From: Anaeramoeba flamelloides
Lineage: Eukaryota; Metamonada; Anaeramoebidae
Length of the DNA stretch: 64,000 nucleotides
Direction: 5' to 3'
NCBI GenBank assembly: GCA_027625915.1
Contig: JANTQA010000029.1
Coordinates: forward strand, 5,828,001-5,892,000
Program-made: the position numbers and the translations under genes
The notes under the pieces: generated by a model
The model's input: the letters and a program-made list of their open reading frames with translations, nothing else
Database searches by the model: none
What the model was told of the DNA's origin: nothing
Shown here: positions 45,633-57,577 of the stretch, one piece after another
How the letters are laid out: each line of letters begins with the position of its first letter
How positions within the stretch are numbered: position 1 is the stretch's first letter

Positions 45633-48600
45633 ATGATCGGTTGTAATAATATTGTGTTTCAAAAAAATAGTCCTATTGTTGCTTTGTCGTTTGGAAAACA
45701 ATTACGTGTTCTTGACTATTCAACAAAAAAAGAAATAAAATCTTTTGAATATGACAATTCTGTGTCTCAAATGGCTTTTGATCAAGATGGAAATTACTTT
45801 GCTGTTGGTTTACATAACAAAAAGTTTTTTGTTTATGACAGTAATTTTGAAACAATTCATTCAGAGTAAATATCCCCCCTTTCGAATATTTTTTTTCTAT
45901 TTATTTTTTTTTTTTTTTTTCTTTTTCTTTTTCGTTTCTTTACTCCATAAACAAACAAGAAATTAACGTATTTTTTTTTGTAATTGAAAAAACGATCCTT
46001 TAATCTCTTTTTCAAATATTTGTCTTTAAAAAAAAATGAAACTATAAGAAAAGAATTCCCAGTCGCTTTGTCTTACGATTTTTTCGAAATAAAAATTTTT
46101 TTTATTATTTTTTTTTTTTTAGCCTGTTGTCCGTCATTCCTAAAGTCAAATACGTAATATTTTTTTTTCCAGTTTTGTGATGAAATACAATTAGTGCACT
46201 TAAAAGTAATTTAATCGAGACAACTGTCTATCTAAAGGATTTCAAAAAAGAAAGGATTTTCGTAAAAACAATTTTTATTAAGGACTACACTTACAATTCA
46301 ACAAATTGTCTCAAAGGAATTTGGTTCTGTCTCAACACTCATTTAAATTGTAACTGAATGATCTTTAAAATATTCTCCAATTAGGATCAAAAAATCATTT
46401 TTTTTTTTTTTTTTTTTATTATTGAGAAAGTATAAATTACCCTCTAGTTGCCCTTAGACTTATTTTCCCTTTCAGAAATTTAAGCGCAAAATCATAGATT
46501 TCACTTTTATTAATTAATGAAAATAATTTCAAACGATCACAGTTTAAAATTATTTCAATAAGATTTATTTGTTTCAATTTATTGTGAAAAATTAATCCAT
46601 CTTTTTCATAGAAAGGACATATCCATAAAAAATGATCAATATTTTCTATAATTTCCTTCTGTTTATACTTTAAACATAAAGGAAAAAATTTATTTGAATT
46701 TTTATGAATTGCATAGTAATATCTATTTCAGCAGTTAGTGAATGTTCTGTATTTTAGAATTATTGAGCTTGAGGGATAACTTAAATATTTTTGAGTTTTA
46801 AATAAATAATTTTGATTTTTTATTGTTGTGAAATACACGACAAGTATAGCACAATCCATACAAATACTTTCAAGACTTTTTCGAACTTTCAGACTGACAG
46901 TCTGCAAGATTTCAGTCTCTGATATTCTTTCATATTTTTTCAAATTTCAAATACTTGATACAAACTTTTGTAAGACAAAAAAGGGTAAAAAATAATAATT
47001 AACTAAAAGATAACATTTTGAATTTAATTGAAATTTTTGAAAGTTATCCCAAAGGAAAATATTTGAAAACTTTCAAAAACCTGAAACTCTTTTTATGAAA
47101 ACCAAAAATTGGAAAGCTGTTTAAATTACATGTTTTTAAAAGTTTAACTTGTAAAAACTTTTAAATTGAAAGTTGTTGAATTGTAATCTTGTAATTCCTT
47201 TCAAAATTTGGAATAATTGAAAAAAACAAAAGTATTGAAAAGTAAAAAAAGTGACTACAATTTTTGTGCTATTCTTGCCGTGTATTTTTGGACTAAAAAT
47301 CATTTTCTTTAATTCATTTTTGAAATGAAAAATGAACAAAAAATTTTTAGAGAGCTAAACTCGAACACCTTATTAAGAAACGTGAAAATGAAAATGAAAA
47401 TGAAAATGAAATATAGTCACGATTTTCTAACCTTGAAAAAACTCTCATTTCAAACACTCTCAATAAATACCTTAACATTAAAAGATCACATTTTCAATGA
47501 GTTTTGACCATTTACCACGTTGAATTGGTACATTTTATCCACAAATATCATAATTAATTATTACAAAGGAATTGTGATTGTGTCTTTTTTTTTATGGTTC
47601 TTTTTGTTTAACCTTGAATTAAATCCCCCCACCATAATTAAGAGGAGAGTGTCACCTCAAATTTGTTTTTGGAACAGAATCTCGAAAACATAATCTCCAA
47701 CACACTATTGAGATTTTATTGGTGCTTTTTTGATAAAATTTTTTTTGTTTGAATCATTTCTCTCAAAACCCAATTGGTTGTTTGATCAAGACAGATTGTG
47801 TCGGGGGTTGTGTGAGAATGGTTTTGAAGAATTTTTCATTCAAACGATCTTTTGAGAATTAAATTCGCAAAAATTCGTCAGTTTTTTTTAATTTAAAAAA
47901 AAAATATTGTTAAAAAAAAAAAATGATCATTCTTTTTTGGAAATGGGAATTTTGGTGGATTCAATAAAATACCAAACCCATTACCTTTCCTTTATCAAAA
48001 TATTTCTTTTTTTTATTTCATAACAAAGGATTAGTCATCAAAAATTTTAAATCCTTTCCATTTTGACTGTTTGAAAACATTTTTTAAAACCCTCTTGACT
48101 TAACCCCCAAACGTAAAAAAAAGCAGAGAAAGTTCTCAACAAGGCTCTGGGGTTTTAAAAATTGACACAAGAAGGAAATTTTCTCAAAAAGACGATTTTT
48201 CCCATCCTTCTTTTCCATTTTGTGATATGAGGACAGTTAAATTTTGACAAAAAATTCATTTTTTTACTTAGATCTTTCTCGCTGAACAAACAATTTGGGA
48301 GATTTGACAACCTCTAAATACTGATTAGAACACATAATACTTTGGATTTCAATTGCAAATGTAGACCTTAAGTGTTGGTTTTGTTTTCAAAAAGCTATCC
48401 TTAGAAATATTACCTAATATCGTAATTTTATTTTAAAACACCTTAAATATGAATAATTCTCATTACAATTTGATATCAAAGAAAATTTTCTCTTTTTAAT
48501 TCAAAATGTCTGAAAAAAAATTAAAAAAATTGAAAAAAGAAACTAACTACAACCAAATTGATGAATGATCTATTTTCCAAAATCTTCCAAAATTTAAAAT

Positions 48601-48727
48601 TACTCTAACCTAACCATCCAGGCATTCCTTACAAGGATTTGAAATTTAAATGGTGATAAAATTTCAGTTAATTATCCTTTTAACAATTCTGTAATATGAC
48701 TTTTACTTAGAGCTGTTACCCCCCCCC

Positions 48728-48758
<31 letters not shown>

Positions 48759-51700
48759 AGCACCCCGGATTTGCCTAAATTTCATCAAGTTTTTTAAATT
48801 AGATTTAAAATGATATTGATCTACTAATATATTAATTTTCTTATTTGTCTTTAATCCAGATTTTAATTATAATAAAAAGCCAAAATAGTTCAAAGATAAA
48901 GAAGTTAAGTTATTGATTTTTTTTTTGAAATTGGAAAATAAAAATAATAATTATTCATTTTTACATTTTTTTTAAAGATTTTTATTTTTATTTTATTTTT
49001 TTAAATCAGAAATTTTATTACATTAATAGTAATTCAAAACTCAACACATTGATTTATTAATAATAACCACCAAACAATTTTGCTAATTTTATGATAAAAA
49101 AAATAAATAAAAAAATAAATTACAAAAAAATTAATTTTTTTTTTCAGAAAAAATTTCAATAAAATATACAATTAAGAGAAAAATGAAATTTATTTCTTTA
49201 GGCCAAAATTAAATTTTTAATATGATTAATTTTCTAAAACTTTGATTTAAGCCATAGATAATAATTGAAAATCAAAAAAAAAAAAAAAAATTGTAAAATA
49301 ATTTCAATTTATTAAATTGGAATAAAACAAATAAAAATTACTTTTTAATCGATAAAATATTTATACCTAAATTTAAAATAAAATAAAAAATAACTCTTAA
49401 ATATTATTCCAATATAATAAAATAATCTATTTGAAACCAAATTTTTTTTATTACATTTTGTTATTGGTAAAAATTTGAATAATATATTTGTGATATTTGG
49501 ATTTTTCCTTAATAAATTAATCCAGATCTTGTTAAATAAGTTCTGATATATGGTCTTTAATTCAACAAAATTGTTTATTTTATGTCTAGATTTTAAAAAG
49601 TCAAAAATTAAAAAATATTAAAAAAAAAAAAAAAAAATCAATTATTAATCTGACTCGAACTATTGACCAAATCATTTAAAATTAAAAAAAAATCTTGTTT
49701 GAAAAAATTGTAAAATTTTACAATGAAAAAAAAATTTTTTTTTTTTCAAATTTAATTTATATTTTTTTTATTTTTAAATTATTCAGAATCTAATATAGAT
49801 ATTGATATTGAATAGTAATCAGTAGATAAAACAAATTTTCTATGTGATGCTATAATAACTTTTATAATGAATAAATTATTTAATCAAGCATTTTAGGCAT
49901 TTTTGGGGTGCAAAGGGCCCCCAAAAAATTTCCAGTAAAGTATGATGTGTTTTAATTATTAAAACTAAGAGGTTTTTGATGTCTAGACAAACTTTTCAAA
50001 AAAAAAAAAAAATTTATTTTGAGAAAATTTGGAAAAATAATAAAATCACAATAACCAAAAAAAAAATCCCAATGTTGAAAATTTTTTTTCAAATTATTTT
50101 TTTATTTTAAGTAACTATACAATTTTTAATTATAAAATTTTCTTTCTAAGATAATTTTTTATTAATTCTATACATTATTATCCTTTGATAACATTTCAAA
50201 TTAAAATTTTTGTTTGAAATGTTTTTAGGTTATTTGGGGTGCTAAGGGATATATAAACAATACAAAAAGTACCAACCAAATAAACAAAGATTTCAAATTA
50301 TCAATCTATTTCTTTTCCTTTTAAAATTATAATTTCAAAAAGAAAAAAAACAAAGTAAAAAATTTTACTCATTTATTATTCAAATACCATTAAGGAACTA
50401 TTATATAAAACAATTTTTTTTTCAATTTGAAAATAACATTATTAATCATCCTCTAAAAAGAAATAAATATCCTATTTAGTTTATTATTTTAAAAAAAAAG
50501 CGAGGAATGAAAAAAAGTGTTAAATTTTTTTTTTTATTAAAATTTTCAAAACTTTACTTGAGAACCTTTGTTAAAATGATCAAATTCATCAGAATATTTA
50601 AAAGTTAATAAGAATTCAAATGTGGATTAAAACATTTTAATAAGCATGATATCTAACTTAGATTCTCCTAATTTAAATTTCATCAAGATCCTCCCATAAG
50701 AATGTTGTAAAACACAAATTTTTTATTTGAAAACTAAATCTTAATAAAACCCTGGAAATGAAGAACTATTACTAATTTTAATCTTTGTCATTTTAAATTT
50801 TATTTTAAAAATTAATGTGTTTTTTTGTTTCAGTAATTTGAATTTTATATCTATACGCCTTTAGACATTTGATCCTTAATCTTGATATTTCATTCTATTT
50901 TTTACAAAAATAAAATTTTCTACCAAGATTTACAATTAAAAATTTGAAAATTTCAAAATATATCATTTTCACAATTTGTTTCTCTTAATAAGAATCGAGT
51001 TTTTCTCAAGTATTCACAAAATAATTATGATTCAATGTTAAGGGTTATTTCTAAAAGTCGCACTTTACGAAATATGAATTGTCAAAAAAATGGACTTTTT
51101 ACTCATTGTTGCCACTATTGACAATTAAAAATAAAGTATTTAATTTTCAAGACATTAATTGAAGGATCTTGGTGAATTTGAAATTAAGAGAATCTAAATT
51201 AGATGCCATGCTTATTAAAAGGTTTTAGTCCTCATTTGAATTCTTATTAACTTTTAAATATTCTGATGAATTTGATCATTTTAACAAAGGTTCTCAAGTA
51301 AAGTTTTGAAAATTTCTCTAAAAAAAAATACCCACTGTTTTTTGTGTCTAACTTTTTTTTTTACAACGGTTGCATCTTTTTAATTTAACGAAACGGTTGG
51401 GAGTAATTTTTGTAAACTTTTATAGATTCTCAAGATTTGAAGATTATTTCAGGACTGGTAATTTGACTTATATAACACATGACCTAGGCTTGATTTCCAC
51501 CAAGTACATTTATTTTTTGGGAAAATTAATGGAAAAGCAAAAATAGAATACACCCGTTGCTTTGCAAATATCAGCTATTTTAGATCAGGATTAAAAATAA
51601 GACATTATAAATGAAGTGTCTAGCTTCACTAAACCAAAATTTGTCTTTTTAAAGCTGATTGTGAAAAAAAAAATTGTCTACAAATGCCGAGAATCTACAT

Positions 51701-53745
51701 TTTACGAAAAATATCATAGAAAACAATTTAAATATAATTAAAAAGATTATTTACAATCTTTTATTTTTGAGTTTAAACTATAATTCTAAATATAAAACCC
51801 TAAATTAATGAAAAAGAAAATGAGATCAAATTATTTTTCTCATTAAAAAGTAAAATACATGAAAATAACAAAAAATCTCTTTGTTAATATTTGAGTTCGT
51901 GAAAAAATCTTATTTTACTGTTTTAAGTACAAATTTGAAAACAAAATAACTTATTTTACAGGATTTCTACAGAAAAAAAATTGTGCTTAGAAGGCAATTA
52001 AAGCGTCTTGTTATAAAGCACCAAAAAACTCAAAAGCAATAAACACCATTTTTTGCTCAAAAATAGATTTATTTTAATTTTTGGATCAAAGATCTAATTC
52101 ATTTTAACCAATCTAAAAGAAAGAAATTTGTAATATATCAGATAATTTTATTTGTAATGTACATACTTAAAAGAGTGAATCAAACAGTTTGAGCAAGAAT
52201 ATTTAAAATTATTATTCAGTATTTTTCTCAAACAGTGGTATTATGAAAAAGTGAACTTTATTTTGGAATTAGAGAGAATAAAAAGTGAAATTTTGAACTT
52301 AATTTTTTCGTTTTGATAATTGTTTCAGGAAGATTTTTCTTGTTAGATTTTTTTTGAATAATATTTAATAACATATTCCCTCTTTATTTTATTTTATTAT
52401 TTTTTTTTTTCACTTGGTTGTATGAATTACAGATAAATTTAATAATCTCTTTACTACTTCTTTCATACCAGAAATGGTGAATTAAAGAAATGATAATATT
52501 AAACAATTACGTGACCAAAAGCAAACAAACAAAAATTTTTCACCCATCAAATCTTTTTTATAAGAGATAAAATATTATTAACTTTTCTTTAGCAATTTGT
52601 TACTCTTAATTTTTTTTTTGAAAACAAAAATTAATATTCAAATTCTTTAAATAAATTCCAAAATATTTTTTATTATTATTTTTTTTTTTCTACAAAATTA
52701 AATTATCAAAACAAAATAAAAATAAAAAAAAAAAAACACCTAACTCTAAAAAAGCGCATTAAAAAAAGGAAATCCAGGATCAATTATATTCCACCCAACA
52801 GAAAAATCAATTCTAATTACTGATAATGTCTATTCTTATAAAATACCCTTTGATAAGCCAAAAGAAATGGAAATTGAAAATGAAAAACAAAACAAAGAAA
52901 ATGAAAAACAAAAAAAGAAACAAAAAGATACAAATGAACATAAGGCTGTATTAGGACACACTGCAATCATAACTAAAGCACTTATGACTTTTGACAAAAA
53001 GTTTTATATTACATGTGACATTGCACGAAGGATCAGGGTATCAAATTTCCCAGAAATTTATGACATTCATGTTTTCTGCTTAGGGCATATCGATTCTGTA
53101 ACTTCTATGGATATCCACCCAACATCTAATGAACAGTTTTTGACTGGTGGTGGTACAACTGATAATTCAATTATATTGTGGAATCTTCAAAATGGTGAAA
53201 TTATTAATCAATACAAATTCAGCACTAATACAAACGAACAATATCATAAAAAGGCTGTTCTTGAATTATCCTATTGCCCAAAGGATCCAAAATATTTTGT
53301 CGCAATTCTTAAATCAGTGCCTACACCATTTCTTTTCCAAATAAATTCCAAAAAAGAAATTGAATTGGTCAAGGTAATTAATATTCCTGACTTTCCTCAA
53401 GACGATGAAATTTCAAATGTTCGATTTGATCAAAATTCAAATTTATGGGTATCATTTCAAAAGACTCAGACAATTAAAATATTAAAATTCCAGAATTGGG
53501 AAGAAAATTTAACTGAATTGGAAAATTATATCAAAACAAATATTGAGTACACTTTTGAACAAGAGTTTATTACGAAATATTTCAAACGCAAAGAGAGATT
53601 TTCAAGAGTAATCCTTTCTTCATTCATTGCAGAAAATAATCAGACACCAAATAATTCTAATAATGAAAGAAAAAGACGCCCAAAGAAAAAATGGAATAAC
53701 AAGCAAAGACAAAAAAAGGGAAGAAAGAATAGCCCAAAAAACTAA
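45633..53745 (+). CDS. WDR4: WDR4/Trm82, non-catalytic subunit of tRNA m7G46 methyltransferase
   Basis: ATG at 45633. Exon 1, 45633-45865, ends TCAGA/GTAAAT. Exon 2, 52755-53745, starts after cctaactctaaaaaag. GA|C restores an Asp codon and the protein is 407 residues. Trm82/WDR4 is a WD40 propeller that holds Trm8/METTL1 in an active state for N7-methylation of G46 in the tRNA variable loop. Diagnostic features: FYITCDIARRIRVSNFPEIY then HVFCLGHIDSVTS (residues about 162-195), matching the family's LTADRDEKIRVS...FCLGH block, and TKYFKRKERF near the C-terminus, like human YLKKKEERL. Blade spacing across the junction fits human WDR4 without extra exons. A Lys/Glu/Asn insert (116-140) and a basic tail (about 380-407) are lineage additions. 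The 6889-nt intron holds a LINE fragment, a family T element and a foldback. Confidence 0.88.
46399..46943 (-). mobile_element. 5'-truncated LINE (non-LTR) fragment with poly(A) tail
   Basis: The minus strand reads like the C-terminal end of a LINE reverse transcriptase: SSSIILKYRTF, then HKNSNKFFPLCLKYKQ and ENIDHFLWICPFYEK, i.e. the CxxC-like/E-x-H-x5-C zinc-type region that follows the RT domain. The frame is interrupted once by TGA (46727-46725) and ends at TAA (46439-46437). About 20 nt further on lies a 21-nt T-run on the plus strand (46399-46419), the expected poly(A) tail. The RT core itself is missing. It lies antisense in the Trm82 intron. Confidence 0.6.
48729..48752. repeat. (TA)n microsatellite
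   Basis: TA repeat directly outside the left end of the family T element, following a C-run (48719-48728). Confidence 0.9.
48754..50248. mobile_element. Family T element, best-preserved short copy
   Basis: About 1.5 kb with inverted ends CCCTTAGCACCCC and GGGGTGCTAAGGG, flanked by TATA-type sequence. There is a second internal copy of the end motif at about 49903-49920 (TTTGGGGTGCAAAGGGCCCC). It carries neither family A insertion, so it serves as the empty-site reference. There is no ORF. It lies in the Trm82 intron. Confidence 0.85.
50505..51350. mobile_element. Foldback element (family L) in the Trm82 intron
   Basis: About 200-bp inverted arms: 50505-50700 (AAAACTTTACTTGAGAACCT; GAATATTTAAAAGTTAATAA) and 51160-51350 (TTATTAACTTTTAAATATTC; AGGTTCTCAAGTAAAGTTTT). 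The spacer is about 460 bp with no ORF. Confidence 0.8.
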
Positions 53746-54013
53746 TTTAAATATTAAATTTGTTTTTTTCTAATTTTTTTTTTTTTTTATCTCTCAAAAA
53801 ATCAAAGTTCCAAAAAAATATTATCTCTACATATTTTTTTTTATCTAAATTATTTATACATATAATCCTTAATATTTAATAATCCATAAAATTTTCATTT
53901 ATTAAAACTATTATTTCTTTTATAAAACAGAAATATTACAAATCATTCAAAATTTAAAGAAATAAAGTTCTTCTTAGTTTATCAATAATAATATCTTTTA
54001 GATTTTATTTTTA

Positions 54014-54044
<31 letters not shown>

Positions 54045-56132
54045 AAATTTTTTTTGCAAAATATTAGGTGGTTTGATCATACATGAATTATCACAATATA
54101 GGGAGTAAATTCGCAAGATGCTCGAAAGAAATTGTAATTATTCCAACTCTATTGTGAAAAATTCATAAAATCGTAATAATCTAGAAAATTTTAATATAAT
54201 CAAAAAAATTGAGAAAAAAAAGGGTATTTGAAATATTCCCCAAAATACCTGAAAATCGAAAATACTTTAGAATTTTTAAACCTCTTCAAAACACTTTTTG
54301 AACAACTTCTAAGTAACTCTAGTTATCAGTATAATCAGTTTAATGGTAAAATTGGAATTTTATTACAGAACAGTTTATTTTTGGGTGAAAATTTACAATA
54401 TTTGCAAATTTTTGGTGCATAGTATCCCACACATTTTGTGTGAAAAGAATCTGCACTTTAGTTCTTGATATGGTAAGTGTAAGCCATGGTATGTTTGAGT
54501 TGGGTTGTGCTGGTACGGTATGGTTCATGTTTGTATGTTAAATTAAATCAATTTCTCTTCTGAAATGCAAATTTAAATTTGGTTTTGCTTAGGTAACCTT
54601 AGATAGTGTGGGGGTATCGTGAGAGATAGATATTACTCTGTTATTTTTTTTTTTATAAAAGATAGAAAAATTATGAGTGTGGGTACACAATTAGAAAATT
54701 TTTTTACCAAAATATTTAGCTAGTTTATGAATACCATTTTGCAATGATTAGAAAAAATATAGGCATCTAAAATATCAATACCTTTCACAAAAAAAGTGAT
54801 GGATACTATTCATCAAAATTTGTAATTCTGCAAATGTTTTATATTTTCAACCAAAAATAAAATGTTCTTTAATAAAATTCCTATTTTTCCTTAAAGGGGC
54901 TAGTCTTTATTATTTTTTTTTCTTTCCAATTTCTAAATAAGGATCCCTAATCTCAAAATATGTTTAATATTGAAAATAAAAAGGGGTTTCCAAATCGAAG
55001 TAATTGACAAAAAAGTTTATCAATCTACATTAAATTTAGGCAAAAAAAATTAATTGAGATCAGTCCGTTAAATTGGTTATATTGATTCTAGATTTTCTTA
55101 GAATTTGTTCACTTTTTTTTTTTTTTTTGTGATTATGACTATTTTGGGCATTTAAGATTTTCGTGTATTTTTGAGAATAATTAAAAGATTCAAAAAAAAA
55201 AAAAGAAAATAATTTTTTTTTTAAATTAAAAACAAATTATTCATTTTTTAACTTTTTTTATTATGTAAAATTTCACAAGAATATTCTCACCAACAAAAAA
55301 TAAAAATTGCTAAAAAGTCACTTGAATATTTAATATATGTATTTTTTAAATTTGGGGGTATTCAGAGTTCGCATTTTGATTCATTTCAAAAAAATAACAC
55401 CCAAATAATTCTTCTTTTGATTACATGTAATTATATGATTCTTGTTTATTTCAAATTATACTCTTGCTTCATTTCTTGTTTAAATTCGGTTTATCATAGA
55501 ATATCATCAATCTCAAAATTTAATACTAAATAATTTTTTTTTTACAACTATTAAAAGAATTTTAAATTTCTCAAAAAAAAGCAAAAATTTGGGGTTTTTC
55601 TTCTTGAAATTTCATTGATTTATCAACTTATCATAAATCCTAATGTTTTTAAATCCATTGTGTTAAGAAAATATTTTTTACTTTAGAATGGAATCAAAAG
55701 AATCTTTTCTTTTTTTAATAGTGTTTTGGTAACAAATAAAAATTCTTTTTTTAATTCCGTGGAATCAGAATAGAAAAATTTTTGATGTATTTTAAAAAAT
55801 ATTCTTAAAAGGAACTTTAACATGTTGAAAATGTTGACAAAAAATGATTTAATTTGAAGAGTTTTAATCTTATGATTCTAAATTTTCAATTTTTGAGATT
55901 CTAAATAAAACCCAAAATAGAATTATTTCGGGATATCTGGGCATATTGCTTTCAAGGTTTAATAATAAAAAAGAAGAGAATTTTTCAATCTTTAATATTT
56001 GATCCAACAAAAATTACAATCCCTGAAAGGAAAAAATAGATTATATTATGTTAAATGTGTCAAAATTTTATTTGGGTTATTCTTTGATCGATCTTCTACT
56101 AGATACGAAAGTTTGAAAGTTATATAATAGTA
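53746..56132. other. Stretch without a recognised gene
   Basis: A TTTTTA repeat at about 54005-54040. A GC-richer patch at 54420-54540 (minus-strand frame MNHTVPAQPNSNIPWLTLTI, 54528-54340) stands out from its surroundings, but it has no recognisable domain or splice partners. Another patch with GGTAACCTTAGATAGTGTGG lies near 54590. The rest is A+T-rich. Confidence 0.4.
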
Positions 56133-56634
56133 CTGTAGTCAAAATAAAGTATGCAAAAAAGTTTAATACGTATTTCAAAATAAAAAGCGTGTTTTTTTTT
56201 TTTTTTTTGTTATAGAAGACCTATAGATCAACCAATCAAAGAAAATGATAATAAACCCTAAAAAAATATGGTATTGGTTTCTTAAAAATTCTATTATTTA
56301 TATAAAAAAATTCTAAAAATGAAGGATCAAATTGGAAAATTTATCTCAAAAAATAGAGGAAATTTTTAAGAAAATTTTTACATCCGAGTAATCTCAAAAA
56401 CAAAAAATTAAAAAAAATTGAGTATATTAACTCAAAATTTTCAACTAATTTACCTGAATAATTTAAATTTTGCCACAAATAACCAGACCTTTACTTTCAA
56501 AATTGATTTGAACTTAGGTATACTATTGGTCCGTGAATTGGATTTTGCAATTGGAACATGAAGAAAAAAAAGCACCGATTTTAGATTTTGAAAAAAGGTT
56601 TATAGTCTTTGTACACGCATTATTTTGATCACTG
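56133..56634. mobile_element. Tc1/mariner-like MITE (family N)
   Basis: 502 bp flanked by TA. The left end CTGTAGTCAAAATAAAGTAT and the right end (reverse complement) CAGTGATCAAAATAATGCGT align with a few changes. CAGTG...TCAAAATAA is a typical Tc1/mariner terminal pattern. No transposase is present. Confidence 0.65.
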
Positions 56635-56818
56635 TAGTTAATATTTTTTTTCCCTTTCCAAAATCTAAATTTAAGAGTAATAGACTAATTCGAAAAGGTT
56701 GGAAGGTAAGTTAAATTAAAAAAATTGTGATATTTGGGTTGCAATTAGAATTTTTATTTAACTTTGGTTTCATTTGTGATTTTGGCTTTCCAAAAAAAAA
56801 TTTTTCAAGTTAAGGTAA

Positions 56819-57070
56819 TTGAGTAAAAGGGAAATTAAAATTTCATTTGACAATCCTAAAATCCAAATTCATTCTGAAAACCCTAGAAACTATTGGTCTT
56901 CTACTCTTCAATTTGATTTTAGGAACGTGAAGAAAAAAAAATTAATTTTTTTGAACCACAGTTTAAAATTAATACCAAGCTCTAGATCGATTAACGAAGA
57001 AACATAAATTAACGAACCACCAAACCATCTACAAGATAATAGTTTATCATTCTTGTATGATTGTAAACCT
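56819..57070 (+). pseudogene. Possible gene remnant upstream of eS30
   Basis: A frame with coding-like composition runs 61 codons (EIKISFDNPKIQIHSENPRN...) to a TAA at about 57005. It continues in the same frame for 21 more codons (INEPPNHLQDNSLSFLYDC) to the next TAA. No ATG start, splice sites or family are recognised. Confidence 0.25.
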
Positions 57071-57382
57071 TAAAAATAATTGTTCATTAACAATTTGACA
57101 AATCCTTTTCAAAATTACAAATCAGACTTATTTTCACTTTTGTTTTGCCCCAACTCAACTTGTAAAAAAGAAAAAATCGTTAAGAGATCTTCGTAATATA
57201 AAAAATTAGAGTATTCAACCTTTAAAACTAGAAATTATCAACTCAAACCCATTGTATATTAACCACAATAACTGTGTTTCTTTAAAAACAGCATTTTAGA
57301 AGTATTTGAAGAAAAAGTATTACATTTTTTTAAAATTTCATTTTTTTATTTCACTTCTAAATAATTTTTATTTATTATCAAA

Positions 57383-57577
57383 ATGGGTAAAGTTCACGGA
57401 TCACTTACACGTGCAGGAAAAGTTAGAAACCAAACACCAAAGGTTGAAAAACTTCCAAAGAAAAAGAAACTTACAGGTCGTGCCAAAATGAGATTTTTAT
57501 ATAACAAAAGATTTGTACATGTTGTTGAAGAACAAGGAAGAAGAAGAGCAGGACCAAACTCCAACAAAAATAAATAA
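57383..57577 (+). CDS. RPS30: 40S ribosomal protein eS30
   Basis: 64 residues from ATG to TAA. It is the small-subunit protein eS30, bound near the A-site/decoding region. The whole length aligns with the family: [38 protein letters not shown] and the ending [12 protein letters not shown]. In animals eS30 is made as a fusion with a ubiquitin-like domain (FAU). Here the ATG directly precedes GKVHGS and no ubiquitin-like frame lies upstream, the arrangement known from fungi. No intron is needed. Codons are noticeably less A+T-rich than the flanks, fitting high expression. Confidence 0.96.
   Translation: MGKVHGSLTRAGKVRNQTPKVEKLPKKKKLTGRAKMRFLYNKRFVHVVEEQGRRRAGPNSNKNK

Noticed and set aside
46121-46160. 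Strong tttttttag acceptor and GTAATA donor that could define a 31-nt mini-exon in Trm82
   Set aside because: Including it breaks the phase with exon 2, and the two-exon product already matches WDR4 spacing.
47600-47690. TTAA followed by GAGGAGAGTGTCACC, resembling the tip of element E
   Set aside because: No matching opposite end was found, so it was not called an element.
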